DNA from: Gammaproteobacteria bacterium
GTDB taxonomy: Bacteria > Pseudomonadota > Gammaproteobacteria > Steroidobacterales > Steroidobacteraceae
Direction: 5' to 3'
Assembly: GCA_030038645.1 (NCBI GenBank)
Contig: JASHSR010000104.1
Span: forward strand, 1-7,841
DNA length: 7,841 bases
In this document: positions 1 to 7,495 of the stretch, one piece after another
Layout: every line of letters begins with the position of its first letter
Numbering within the stretch: the stretch's first letter is position 1
Notes under the pieces: generated by a model
Databases searched by the model: none
Told to the model about the DNA's origin: nothing
The model's input: the letters and a program-made list of their open reading frames with translations, nothing else
Position numbers and translations under genes: made by a program

Positions 1-9
1 GGGCGGCGC

Positions 10-32
10 GCGGCCGCGTGCCGGGCGGCCGC
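10..32 (-). terminator. GC-only hairpin just past the cpdA stop
   Basis: The octamer GCGGCCGC occurs at 10-17 and again at 25-32, separated by 7 bases. Because the octamer is self-complementary, the two copies can pair as an 8-bp GC-only stem with a 7-nt loop. The stem begins one base beyond the cpdA stop codon when read on the minus strand. It could slow or end transcription of cpdA or protect its 3' end. No T-tract follows on the minus strand, so it does not meet the intrinsic-terminator pattern, and in such GC-rich sequence stems of this kind also arise by chance. Confidence 0.25.
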
Positions 33-827
33 TCAGGCCGCGGAGCAGACGGAGCGCGAGGAGTGTCGGGCGCTCGACTCGTCCACCCAGACGACCTCGG
101 TGCGGAAAGTGCCGTCGGGCCGCAGCTCGAGCGTGCGGTAGGCGGGCGGCCGCGGATCGAGCGCGAACTCGTCGGCGTGCGGGAGGAACTGCATGCACGT
201 CGAGGGTGTCCCGAGGAGCCGGACGTGGCGGTGCAAGCCGTCGAAGCACTGGTGCACGTGGCCCCAGAGCACGGCGCGCACGTTCCGGTGCGCCTCGAGG
301 ACGCGGAAGAAGTCCTCCGGATTGGCGAGCCCCACCCGGTCGAGCCAGCGGCTCGCCATGGCGACGGGGTGGTGATGCAGGCACACGAGCGCGTGCTGTC
401 CGGGCGCGCCGGCAAGCGCCGCATCGAGCTGCGCGAGGCTCCGGTCGCTCAAGCGGCCGCCCGCGGAGCCGGGGACCGTGCTGTCGAGCAGCACGATGCG
501 CCACCCCCCGAGATCGACCGCGCCGCCGAGGACGAACGGATGCGCGCCGAGCTCGCGTCGCATGGCGTCCGGCACGTCGTGATTGCCCGGCAGGCAATAC
601 ACCGGGCTTCCCAGGCCGCCCAGAGCGCGGCGGAAATTCGCGTAGCCCGCCGGATCGTCCTGCACCAGGTCGCCGGTGACGAGGATCGCATCGACGGGCC
701 AGTCGCGCGACCGCGCTTGCTCGATCGCGCGGAGGAGGGCCGGGTAGGTCGCAACGCCGCGGAGCGCTCCGGTCTCGTCTCCGTACAGGTGGGGATCCGT
801 GAACTGGACGAGACGCAATACGCTCAT
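33..827 (-). CDS. cpdA: 3',5'-cyclic AMP phosphodiesterase CpdA (Icc family)
   Basis: A 264-residue cytoplasmic metallophosphoesterase of the class III cyclic nucleotide phosphodiesterase family, expected to hydrolyse cAMP to AMP. The two-metal centre motifs are all visible: D-x-H at D11/H13, GDLVQD with D53, GNHD at 81-84, HHHP at 151-154 and GHVHQ at 189-193. The C-terminal block TPSTCMQFLPH followed by a YRTLEL strand matches my memory of E. coli CpdA closely and separates it from generic phosphoesterases. The frame stays open up to an ATG at 917, but the 30 extra residues are low-complexity Ser/Pro. The family begins at the MSVLRLVQFTD segment, so I chose the ATG at 827, although its ribosome binding site is weak. 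The gene is transcribed away from the methyltransferase and glycolytic genes. By family knowledge it would lower cAMP and damp Crp-type regulation. Confidence 0.93.
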   Translation of the reverse strand: MSVLRLVQFTDPHLYGDETGALRGVATYPALLRAIEQARSRDWPVDAILVTGDLVQDDPAGYANFRRALGGLGSPVYCLPGNHDVPDAMRRELGAHPFVLGGAVDLGGWRIVLLDSTVPGSAGGRLSDRSLAQLDAALAGAPGQHALVCLHHHPVAMASRWLDRVGLANPEDFFRVLEAHRNVRAVLWGHVHQCFDGLHRHVRLLGTPSTCMQFLPHADEFALDPRPPAYRTLELRPDGTFRTEVVWVDESSARHSSRSVCSAA

Positions 828-1066
828 GATGAAGCTGCCACTCGAGCTCGCTGACCTATGGACGGACTGAGGCGACGCAGAGGGAGTTCCATCGGGCGCT
901 CCAGAACGCGAGGGCATCGTAGCAGAGGCGCATCCTCCTCCGAGTGAACTGGATCATGAGCGCTCGAGACGGCCCGCGGGCGAACTTGATGCAGTCCACG
1001 ATCGGCCGGGACCATAATGTGAGGTGCATCGGCTCGCTCCGCGGCGCTACATATCGAGGCTTAGCT
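828..1066. other. Divergent intergenic region, no supported gene
   Basis: These 239 bp separate the divergent cpdA and O-methyltransferase starts and should contain both promoters. On the plus strand CATAAT (1013-1018) is a 5-of-6 match to a -10 hexamer. The best upstream partner, TTGATG (986-991), lies 21 bp away, which is too far for a normal sigma-70 promoter. A GAGG at 1056-1059 is a well-spaced ribosome binding site for the ATG at 1067. Short open frames on both strands have no recognisable protein content. I see no clear operator, riboswitch or repeat. Confidence 0.5.
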
Positions 1067-1729
1067 ATGTCCACTCGATCCATGTCTCTATCGCCAGACA
1101 TATATCGCTACGTGCTCGAGCATGCGGTGCGCGAGCCTGCCGTGCTCGAGCGCCTGCGCGCGATCACCGCGGGAATGCGCGGCGCCGAGATGCAGATCAG
1201 CCCCGAGCAGGGGCAGTTCATGGGCTTGCTCGTGAGGCTCGCCGGCGCCCGGCGCGTGATCGAGCTCGGCACGTACACGGGATACTCGAGCCTCGTGATG
1301 GCGCTCGCGCTGCCGCCGGACGGCCGCATCGTCACGTGCGACGTGAGCGAGGAGTGGACGGCGGTCGCGCGCCGGTTCTGGCGCGACGCGGGCGTCGAGG
1401 CGCGCGTGGAGTTGAGATTGCGCCCTGGGATCGAGACGCTCGAGGAGCTCGAGCGCAGCGCGGGGCGGGGCTCGTTCGACTTTGCGTTCGTCGACGCCGA
1501 CAAGCCGAGCTACATCGCCTACTACGAGAAGCTGCTCACCCTCGTGAGGCCGGGCGGCCTCATCGCCGTCGACAACACGCTCTTCGTCGCCGGCGAGACC
1601 ATCGTCGGGCGCGACAGCGCGCCGGCCCGGGCGCTGCGCGAGTTCAACGACCACGTGCACCACGACGAGCGCGTCGATCTCGCGATGGTGCCGATCGGCG
1701 AGGGGCTCACGCTGTTGCGGATCAGATGA
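1067..1729 (+). CDS. Class I SAM-dependent O-methyltransferase (CCoAOMT/COMT-like family)
   Basis: A 220-residue enzyme of the cation-dependent O-methyltransferase family (methyltransferase family 3), which moves a methyl group from S-adenosylmethionine to a hydroxyl, usually of a catechol-like substrate. The SAM-binding motif VIELGTYTGYSS spans 64-75 and an acidic CDV lies at 91-93. The block FVDADKPSYIAYYE (141-154) and the VDN at 168-170 carry the probable metal ligands D143, D169 and N170, equivalent to the Asp/Asp/Asn set of plant caffeoyl-CoA methyltransferases. I chose the ATG at 1067 because GAGG lies 7 bases upstream and the length fits the family; an ATG at 1082 is an alternative. 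The open frame upstream to 944 looks like non-coding leader. The gene ends 52 bp before tkt on the same strand and may be co-transcribed with it, but it has no obvious metabolic link to glycolysis. The true substrate cannot be read from sequence. Confidence 0.9.
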   Translation: MSTRSMSLSPDIYRYVLEHAVREPAVLERLRAITAGMRGAEMQISPEQGQFMGLLVRLAGARRVIELGTYTGYSSLVMALALPPDGRIVTCDVSEEWTAVARRFWRDAGVEARVELRLRPGIETLEELERSAGRGSFDFAFVDADKPSYIAYYEKLLTLVRPGGLIAVDNTLFVAGETIVGRDSAPARALREFNDHVHHDERVDLAMVPIGEGLTLLRIR

Positions 1730-1781
1730 AGCTCGTTCCGTTGCCCGCCCGCCGTCATCTGGTGGAAAATGCGGGGCTCTC

Positions 1782-3785
1782 ATGAGCACGCATCGTGAAC
1801 TCGCGAATTGCATCCGCGCCCTCTCCATGGATGCCGTACAACAGGCCGGCGCGGGGCATCCGGGCGCTCCGATGGGCCTCGCCGACATCGCCGAGGTGCT
1901 CTGGCGCGGCTACCTCAAGCACAACCCCGTGAATCCGCGCTGGCCGGACCGCGACCGCTTCGTGCTCTCGAACGGCCACGCCTGCATGCTGCTCTACTCG
2001 CTGCTCTATCTCACGGGCTACCCGCTCGGGCTCGAGGAGATCAAGAGCTTCCGCCAGCTCGGATCGCGCACGGCGGGCCATCCGGAGCATCACCCCGAGC
2101 TCGGCATCGAGACCACGACGGGACCGCTCGGCCAGGGCATCGGCAATGCGGTCGGCATGGCGCTCGCCGAGAACATGCTCGCGGCGCAGTTCAACCGGCC
2201 GGGCTTTCCGATCGTCGACCATTACACTTATTTCTTTTGCGGCGACGGCTGTCTCATGGAGGGCATCTCGCACGAGGCGTGCTCGCTCGCCGGCGCCCTG
2301 CGGCTCGGCAAGCTGATCGGCTTCTACGACGACAACGGGATCTCGATCGACGGGAAGGTCGAGGGGTGGTTCCGAGACGACACGCCGAAGCGCTTCGAGG
2401 CGTACGGCTGGCACGTGATTGCGCACGTCGACGGGCAGGACGCCGGTGCCGTGGACGCCGCCATTCGCGCGGCGCGCGCGCAGCCCGACCGCCCGACGCT
2501 CATCTGTTGCAAGACCGTGATCGCCTTCGGCGCGCCTCACAAGCAAGGCACCAAGGATGCGCACGGGGAGCCGCTCGGGGCGGACGAGGTCGCCGCGGCG
2601 CGCAAGACGCTCGGATGGCCGTATCCCCCCTTCGAGATTCCCCCGCAGCTGCGCGCCGAATGGGACTTGAGGGAGCGGGGCGCGGCGGCCGAGGCGCGCT
2701 GGCGCGAGCTGTACTCCCGCTATCGAGAGGAGTATCCCGCGCTCGCCGCGGAGCTCGACCGGCGCCTGCGCGGCGACCTTCCGTCCGGCTGGACCGAGGT
2801 CGCGAGGCAGGCGCTCGCGACGGCGACCCAGCAGGCGAAGCCGCAGGCGACGCGGCAGTCCTCGCAGGCGGCGCTCGACAGCCTCGCTCCGGCGCTGCCC
2901 GAGCTTGTCGGCGGATCGGCGGACCTCACCGGCTCGAACAGCACGCTCACCAAGGTGTCGCGCGCGATCACGCCCGGCGATGCGTCGGGGAACTATCTTC
3001 ACTACGGCGTGCGCGAGTTCGCGATGACCGCCATGCTCAACGGCCTCGCGCTGCACGGCGGCCTCGTTCCCTACGGCGGAACGTTCCTCGTCTTCTCGGA
3101 TTACGCGCGCAACGCGGTGCGCCTCGCCGCGCTGATGCAGACGCACGTCGTGCTGGTCTACACGCACGACTCGATCGGCCTCGGCGAGGACGGCCCGACC
3201 CATCAGCCCATCGAGCAGCTCGCCTCGCTGCGCGCGATGCCGGGCCTCACGCTCTGGCGGCCCTGCGATGCGGTCGAGACCGCCGTCGCGTGGGTCGCGG
3301 CGCTCGAGCAGCGCGCGGGCCCCACCGCGCTCGTGCTCACTCGGCAGGCGCTGCCGCAGCAGTCGCGCACGCCCGCGCAGGTCGACGCGATCCGCCGTGG
3401 AGGCTACGTGCTGATCGACTGCCGCGGCGCTGCGGAGTGCGTGGTGCTCGCGACCGGCTCTGAGGTCGGCATCGCCGCGGAGGCCGTGAAGGCGCTCAAC
3501 GATGCCGGGCGGCGCGTCCGGCTGGTCTCCATGGTGTGCACCGAGCGCTTCGATGCGCAGGACGCCGAGTACCGGGAAAGCGTCCTGCCGCAGGCGGTCA
3601 AGCGGCGGCTCGCCGTCGAGGCGGGCGCGCATCTCTCCTGGTGCTGCTATGTCGGCACGGGGGGCCGCGTGCTCGGCATCGATCGGTTCGGCGCATCCGG
3701 GAAGGGGTCCGCGGTGCTGGCTCAGTTCGGTTTCACGGCGGAGAACGTCAGGCGCAACGTCGAGGAGCTCCTGGGAGGAGCTTGA
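1782..3785 (+). CDS. tkt: Transketolase
   Basis: A full-length 667-residue transketolase, a thiamine-diphosphate enzyme that moves two-carbon ketol units between sugar phosphates in the non-oxidative pentose phosphate pathway and, in autotrophs, the Calvin cycle. Its N-terminal half numbers exactly like the E. coli enzyme: H26, H66, H100, GPLG at 114-117, the ThDP/metal motif GDG (154-156) through N185, and H261. In the pyrimidine domain E412 is the cofactor-activating glutamate, the HDSIGLGEDGPTHQP block (462-476) contains H474, and R521 is the phosphate-binding arginine. The C-terminal domain ends with the usual RFGASGKG segment (635-642). No key residue is missing. The ATG at 1782 gives the family's normal N-terminus although the ribosome binding site (GGGG near 1773-1776) is poor. 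The stop is one base before the gap start, with the gap ribosome binding site inside the tkt 3' end, so the two genes are surely co-transcribed. Confidence 0.98.
   Translation: MSTHRELANCIRALSMDAVQQAGAGHPGAPMGLADIAEVLWRGYLKHNPVNPRWPDRDRFVLSNGHACMLLYSLLYLTGYPLGLEEIKSFRQLGSRTAGHPEHHPELGIETTTGPLGQGIGNAVGMALAENMLAAQFNRPGFPIVDHYTYFFCGDGCLMEGISHEACSLAGALRLGKLIGFYDDNGISIDGKVEGWFRDDTPKRFEAYGWHVIAHVDGQDAGAVDAAIRAARAQPDRPTLICCKTVIAFGAPHKQGTKDAHGEPLGADEVAAARKTLGWPYPPFEIPPQLRAEWDLRERGAAAEARWRELYSRYREEYPALAAELDRRLRGDLPSGWTEVARQALATATQQAKPQATRQSSQAALDSLAPALPELVGGSADLTGSNSTLTKVSRAITPGDASGNYLHYGVREFAMTAMLNGLALHGGLVPYGGTFLVFSDYARNAVRLAALMQTHVVLVYTHDSIGLGEDGPTHQPIEQLASLRAMPGLTLWRPCDAVETAVAWVAALEQRAGPTALVLTRQALPQQSRTPAQVDAIRRGGYVLIDCRGAAECVVLATGSEVGIAAEAVKALNDAGRRVRLVSMVCTERFDAQDAEYRESVLPQAVKRRLAVEAGAHLSWCCYVGTGGRVLGIDRFGASGKGSAVLAQFGFTAENVRRNVEELLGGA
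3773..3778 (+). promoter_or_regulatory. Strong ribosome binding site for gap inside the tkt 3' end
   Basis: GGGAGG lies 8 bases before the ATG at 3787, a near-ideal Shine-Dalgarno match and spacing. It overlaps the last codons of tkt, so translation of tkt may expose it. It fixes the gap start and rules out the upstream in-frame extension to 3502, which runs inside tkt. Confidence 0.8.
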
Positions 3786-3786
3786 T

Positions 3787-4800
3787 ATGGCTATCAAGGT
3801 GGGCATCAACGGTTACGGGCGGATCGGCCGCAACGTCCTGCGCGCGCTGTACGAGTCCCGGCGCACGGGCGAGCTTCAGATCGTCGCCATCAACGACCTC
3901 GGCGATGCGAGGACCAACGCGCACCTCACGCGCTACGACACGGCTCACGGCCGCTTCCCCGGCGAGGTGGCGGTGGACGGGGACTCGATGGTCGTGAACG
4001 GCGACCGCATCCGCGTGCTCGCGGAGCGCGATCCGGCGAAGCTCCCGTGGGGTCGGCTCGGCGTTCAGTTCGTGCTCGAGTGCACGGGCCTTTTCACCTC
4101 CAAGGCGAAGGCGAGCGCCCACCTCGCGGGCGGGGCGAGCAAAGTCATCATCTCCGCCCCGGGCGAGAAGGACGTGGATGCGACGATCGTCTACGGCGTG
4201 AACCACGGCGTGCTCAAGTCGACGCATACCGTGATCTCGAACGCCTCCTGCACCACCAACTGCCTCGCGCCCGTCGCCAAGGTGCTCAACGAGAAGATCG
4301 GCATCGCGGTGGGCGTGATGACGACCATCCACTCGTATACCAACGACCAGGTGCTCACGGACGTGTATCACAAGGATCTGCGCCGCGCCCGCGCGGCGAC
4401 GATGTCGCAGATCCCGACGAAGACCGGAGCCGCGGCGGCGGTGGGCCTGGTGCTGCCCGAGCTCAACGGCCGGCTCGACGGGTTCGCGATCCGTGTCCCC
4501 ACCATCAACGTCTCGCTGGTCGACCTGACGTTCACGCCGAGCCGCGAGACCTCCGCCGAGGAGGTCAACCGGGCGCTGAAGGAGGCGGCGGGGGGCGCGA
4601 TGCGCGGCATCCTCGCCTACAACGAGGAGCCGCTCGTGTCCGTCGATTTCAACCACGACCCGCACTCCGCCATATTCGATGCGACGCTCACCAAGGTCAT
4701 CGGCGGCTCGCTCGCGAAGGTGTGCGCGTGGTACGACAACGAGTGGGGCTTCTCGAACCGCATGCTCGACACCACGATCGCGTGGTCGAGGGCCGCGTGA
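3787..4800 (+). CDS. gap: Glyceraldehyde-3-phosphate dehydrogenase, type I
   Basis: A 337-residue cytosolic enzyme that oxidises glyceraldehyde-3-phosphate with NAD+ and phosphate to 1,3-bisphosphoglycerate. The Rossmann motif GINGYGRIGRN spans 6-16. D37, in the AINDLGD segment, is the acidic residue that usually selects NAD over NADP. The catalytic motif SNASCTTNC (151-159) contains C155, and H182 in IHSYTNDQ is the partner histidine. The S-loop region TDVYHKDLRRARAA and the C-terminal NEWGFSNRMLDT (318-329) are as I remember them from gamma- and betaproteobacterial Gap proteins. Length is normal and nothing is truncated. It starts one base after the tkt stop behind a strong ribosome binding site. 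Its stop TGA overlaps the ATG of a 13-codon mini-ORF that leads into pgk, whose enzyme uses the Gap product directly. Confidence 0.98.
   Translation: MAIKVGINGYGRIGRNVLRALYESRRTGELQIVAINDLGDARTNAHLTRYDTAHGRFPGEVAVDGDSMVVNGDRIRVLAERDPAKLPWGRLGVQFVLECTGLFTSKAKASAHLAGGASKVIISAPGEKDVDATIVYGVNHGVLKSTHTVISNASCTTNCLAPVAKVLNEKIGIAVGVMTTIHSYTNDQVLTDVYHKDLRRARAATMSQIPTKTGAAAAVGLVLPELNGRLDGFAIRVPTINVSLVDLTFTPSRETSAEEVNRALKEAAGGAMRGILAYNEEPLVSVDFNHDPHSAIFDATLTKVIGGSLAKVCAWYDNEWGFSNRMLDTTIAWSRAA
4788..4792 (+). promoter_or_regulatory. Ribosome binding site for the gap-pgk mini-ORF
   Basis: GAGGG inside the last gap codons sits 7 bases before the ATG at 4800. It is the only good Shine-Dalgarno match near the gap-pgk junction, since pgk itself has none. 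Purine runs are common in GC-rich coding sequence, so chance is possible. Confidence 0.4.
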
Positions 4801-4841
4801 TGGCCGTCCTGCAGCGCGCGCCGCGCCCGCCCAGCGCATGA
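4800..4841 (+). CDS. Possible 13-codon coupling mini-ORF between gap and pgk
   Basis: The ATG at 4800-4802 shares its A with the gap stop codon (TGATG arrangement). The frame encodes MAVLQRAPRPPSA and stops at TGA 4839-4841, which overlaps the pgk ATG at 4838-4840 (ATGA arrangement). The mini-ORF therefore fills the gap between the two genes exactly. It has a good ribosome binding site (GAGGG at 4788-4792), whereas the 20 bases before pgk are C/G-rich with no Shine-Dalgarno match. I infer that ribosomes finishing it could re-initiate at pgk, tying Pgk output to Gap. The PRPPS near its end could slow ribosomes. The peptide itself resembles nothing I know. Expression is unproven, and an overlap at pgk is easy to get by chance because ATGA arises whenever the second codon begins with A. 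Confidence 0.35.
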   Translation: MAVLQRAPRPPSA

Positions 4842-6013
4842 AAATTCTGCGGATGACCGACCTCGACCTGCGCGGCAAGCGCGTCCTGATCCGCGAGGAT
4901 CTCAACACTCCGGTGCAGGACGGCGCGGTGACGAGCGATGCCCGCATCCGCGCGGCGCTGCCGACGCTGCGCCACGCGATGGAGGCCGGCGCGAAGGTAT
5001 TCGTGCTCTCGCATCTCGGCCGGCCGAAGGAAGGCGCGCCCGATGAGAAGCTGTCGCTCGCGCCGATCGCGGCGCGCATGTCGGAGCTGCTCGGCAAGCC
5101 GGTGCCGCTGCGCAAGGACTGGCTGAGCGGCGTCGACTGCGCGCCCGGCGAGGCCGTGCTGTGCGAGAACGTGCGCTTCAACAAGGGCGAGAAGAAGGAC
5201 GACGACGGCCTCGCGCGCCGCATGGCCGCCCTGTGCGACGTGTTCGTGATGGACGCCTTCGCGACGGCGCACCGCGCCGAGGCGAGCACGCACGGCATCG
5301 CGAAGTTCGCGAAGCAGGCGTGCGCCGGACCGCTGCTCGTCGGGGAGCTCGAGGCGCTCGAGCGCGCGCTCGAGAATCCCGCGCGCCCGCTGGTCGCGAT
5401 CGTCGCCGGCTCGAAGGTCTCCACCAAGCTCACGGTGCTCGAGGCGCTGCTCGCGAAGGTGGACCGCCTGATCGTCGGAGGCGGCATCGCCAACACGTTC
5501 CTCGCGGCGACCGGCATCGCCGTCGGCAAGTCTCTTCAGGAAGCCGACATGCTCGACATCGCACGCCGGCTGATGACGCAGGCGCGCGAGCGCGGCGCCG
5601 AGATCCCGCTGCCGACCGACGTGGTGGTCGCCAAGGAGCTCGCGGCGACGGCGCACGCGGACATTCGCTCCATTCACGATGTCCGTGCCGACGAGATGAT
5701 TCTCGACATCGGCCCCGACACGGCCGAGCGGCTCGGCGCCTCGCTGCAATCGGCGGGCACGATCGTCTGGAACGGGCCGGTCGGGGTCTTCGAGTACGAT
5801 CAGTTCGGCGAGGGCACGCGCGCCATCGCCGGCGCCATCGCGCGCAGCAAGGCCTTCTCGCTCGCGGGCGGCGGCGACACGCTGGCCGCGATCGAGAAGT
5901 ATGGTGTGGAGGACGGCATCTCCTATATCTCGACGGGCGGCGGCGCGTTCCTCGAGTTCGTCGAAGGCAAGACGTTGCCGGCCGTCGCCGTTCTGGAGGC
6001 GCGCGCGGCTTGA
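4838..6013 (+). CDS. pgk: Phosphoglycerate kinase
   Basis: A 391-residue monomeric cytosolic kinase that transfers phosphate from 1,3-bisphosphoglycerate to ADP, giving 3-phosphoglycerate and ATP. The N-domain substrate residues are visible: R19, D21 and N23 in REDLNTP, HLGRP at 59-63, R113 in ENVRF, and R146 in FATAHR, where many homologues have Gly at the position of A142. The nucleotide domain has GSKVSTK (191-197), GGGIANTF (224-231), the hinge segment WNGPVGVFE (321-329), GGGDT (354-358) and STGGGA (375-380). Length is normal for bacterial Pgk. I chose the ATG at 4838 because the family starts a few residues before the MTDLDLRGKRV segment; the ATG at 4853 is the alternative. Neither has a ribosome binding site, so translation probably depends on upstream ribosomes, either from gap directly or through the mini-ORF. 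The gap to pyk is 30 bp. Confidence 0.98.
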   Translation: MKILRMTDLDLRGKRVLIREDLNTPVQDGAVTSDARIRAALPTLRHAMEAGAKVFVLSHLGRPKEGAPDEKLSLAPIAARMSELLGKPVPLRKDWLSGVDCAPGEAVLCENVRFNKGEKKDDDGLARRMAALCDVFVMDAFATAHRAEASTHGIAKFAKQACAGPLLVGELEALERALENPARPLVAIVAGSKVSTKLTVLEALLAKVDRLIVGGGIANTFLAATGIAVGKSLQEADMLDIARRLMTQARERGAEIPLPTDVVVAKELAATAHADIRSIHDVRADEMILDIGPDTAERLGASLQSAGTIVWNGPVGVFEYDQFGEGTRAIAGAIARSKAFSLAGGGDTLAAIEKYGVEDGISYISTGGGAFLEFVEGKTLPAVAVLEARAA

Positions 6014-6043
6014 GCCGCCGCCGCCCCGCATGGAGCCGAGAGG

Positions 6044-7495
6044 ATGACGACCCAGAGCGTGGATACCTCGAGACGCACCAAGATCGTGGCGACGGCGGGT
6101 CCCGCGACGGACGATCCGGCCGTGCTGGTGGAGATGATTCGCGCAGGCGTCAACGTCGTGCGGCTCAACGCATCGCACGGCACGCGGGATGACCTGCTGC
6201 GGCGGCTGAGGCTCGTACGCGAGGCGGCGGCGCGCGCCGACGCGACCGTCGGTGTGCTGCTCGACCTCGGGGGGCCCAAGATCCGCATCGAGGGGTTCGC
6301 CGGCGGGCGTGTGCAGCTCGCCGAAGGCCAGCCCTTCACGCTCGATACGGCGATGGACCCGAAGGCCGGCACCGCGCACGGGGTGGGCGTTGCGTACAAG
6401 GATCTGCCTCGGGACGTGTCGCCGGGCGACACGCTGCTGCTCTCGGACGGCCAGATCGTGTTCGACGTCGAGCGCGTGCAGGGCACGCGCATCGACTGCC
6501 GCGTCCGCGTGGCCGGGGAGCTCTCGGACCGCAAGGGGCTCAACCGCCAGGGCGGAGGCATCTCGGCGCCCGCCCTGTCGGACAAGGATCGCGACGACAT
6601 CCGCTTCGCGGCCGAGGAGAAGGTGGACTACGTCGCCGTCTCCTTCGCGCGCGATGCGGCGGACATCGAGCAGGCGCGCACGCTCGTGCGCCAGGCGGGC
6701 GGCGAGGCGCACATCGTCGCCAAGATCGAGCGGCACGAGGCCATCGCCAATCTCACGGGGATCATCGGCTCCGCGGACGTGATCATGGTCGCGCGCGGCG
6801 ATCTCGCCGTCGAGATGGGCTACGCGGAGCTCACGGGCCTGCAGAAGACCATCATCCACCAATCGCGCGCCAAGAACCGTGTGGTGATCACCGCGACGCA
6901 GATGATGGAATCGATGATTCAAAGCCCGGTGCCGACGCGAGCCGAGGTGAGCGACGTGGCGAACGCCGTGATGGACGGAACCGACGCCGTGATGCTGTCG
7001 GCCGAGTCGGCGACCGGCCGCTACCCCGTCAAAGCCGTGCAGGCGATGGCGCAGGTGATCGGCGGGGCGGAGAAGTACCAGCTCGCCCACACTCGGACGC
7101 GCCACCGCGTGGACGGATCCTTCCAGGGCAGCGAGGAGGCCATCGCGATGGCCGTCATGTACACGGCCAATCACCTGAAAGTGCGCGCCATCGTCGCGCT
7201 CACCGAATCGGGCGCGACGCCGCTGTGGATGTCCCGCATCCGCTCGGACATCCCGATCTACGCGTTCACGCGTCACGAGCAGACGCGGCGCCGGGTCACG
7301 CTCTATCGCGGCGTGTACCCCGTCGTCTACGACGTGACGGGGCCGCGGTCGGTGGAGACGCTCTACAACTCCATCTTCGCCCGCCTGCTCGAGCTCTCGC
7401 TGGTCCGCCGGGGCGATCTCGTGATCCTCACCAAGGGCGAGCTCTCCGGCGTGCAGGGTGGCACCAACTCGATGCAGATCCTGCAGGTCGCTTGA
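6044..7495 (+). CDS. pyk: Pyruvate kinase, PykA-like (Lys-type, predicted K+-independent)
   Basis: A 483-residue cytosolic enzyme converting phosphoenolpyruvate and ADP to pyruvate and ATP. Visible motifs are TKIVATAGPATD (12-23), RLNASHG (40-46), DLGGPKIR (74-81), the catalytic IVAKIE with K227 and E229, ARGDLAVEMG with D253, ATQMMESM (284-291) and a C-terminal regulatory domain with LTESG (386-390). K79 stands at the position of muscle Glu117; by family knowledge Lys here marks K+-independent enzymes such as E. coli PykA, while Glu marks K+-dependent ones. Two deviations from the commonest consensus are RLNASHG for RLNFSHG and GDLAVE for GDLGVE; neither hits a catalytic residue. The ATG at 6044 has TGGAG (6031-6035) at 8-base spacing. 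Its last 58 codons are repeated 299 bp downstream, and its stop overlaps a TTG that may start the next ORF. Confidence 0.97.
   Translation: MTTQSVDTSRRTKIVATAGPATDDPAVLVEMIRAGVNVVRLNASHGTRDDLLRRLRLVREAAARADATVGVLLDLGGPKIRIEGFAGGRVQLAEGQPFTLDTAMDPKAGTAHGVGVAYKDLPRDVSPGDTLLLSDGQIVFDVERVQGTRIDCRVRVAGELSDRKGLNRQGGGISAPALSDKDRDDIRFAAEEKVDYVAVSFARDAADIEQARTLVRQAGGEAHIVAKIERHEAIANLTGIIGSADVIMVARGDLAVEMGYAELTGLQKTIIHQSRAKNRVVITATQMMESMIQSPVPTRAEVSDVANAVMDGTDAVMLSAESATGRYPVKAVQAMAQVIGGAEKYQLAHTRTRHRVDGSFQGSEEAIAMAVMYTANHLKVRAIVALTESGATPLWMSRIRSDIPIYAFTRHEQTRRRVTLYRGVYPVVYDVTGPRSVETLYNSIFARLLELSLVRRGDLVILTKGELSGVQGGTNSMQILQVA
7322..7495 (+). repeat. Direct repeat copy 1: the 3' end of pyk
   Basis: This is the last 58 codons of pyk (residues 427-483 plus stop). 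It aligns without gaps to 7621-7794 at a constant offset of 299 bp. By hand count 158 of 174 bases match, and the first 17 are identical. The upstream edge is sharp: bases before 7322 do not match those before 7621. Similarity continues weakly beyond the stop into the start of gene X. Confidence 0.95.

Noticed and set aside
986..1018. TTGATG and CATAAT as a methyltransferase promoter
   Set aside because: The spacer is 21 bp, outside the normal range, and no better -35 element exists 16-18 bp upstream of CATAAT.
1018..1033. TGTGA half-site as a Crp-like operator controlling cpdA
   Set aside because: The partner half (TCGGC) matches the consensus at only two of five bases, so the tempting link to a cAMP phosphodiesterase is not supported.
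856..1101. Small minus-strand open frame in the cpdA-methyltransferase intergenic region
   Set aside because: No ribosome binding site or recognisable protein content, and it overlaps the methyltransferase start and both expected promoters.
1741..1770. TTGCCC with GAAAAT as a tkt promoter
   Set aside because: Only 4 of 6 matches in each hexamer, and transcription would begin about 5 bases before the tkt start, leaving almost no leader. Too weak to list.
1755..3809. 684-codon open frame antisense to tkt
   Set aside because: It is the mirror of a clearly conserved transketolase. Its translation is Arg/Glu/His-rich with no recognisable domain, as expected of antisense frames in GC-rich DNA.
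6030..6047. Five-codon mini-ORF (MEPRG) whose stop overlaps the pyk start, resembling the gap-pgk arrangement
   Set aside because: It has no ribosome binding site, while pyk has its own TGGAG at good spacing. The ATGA overlap follows simply from a second codon starting with A.
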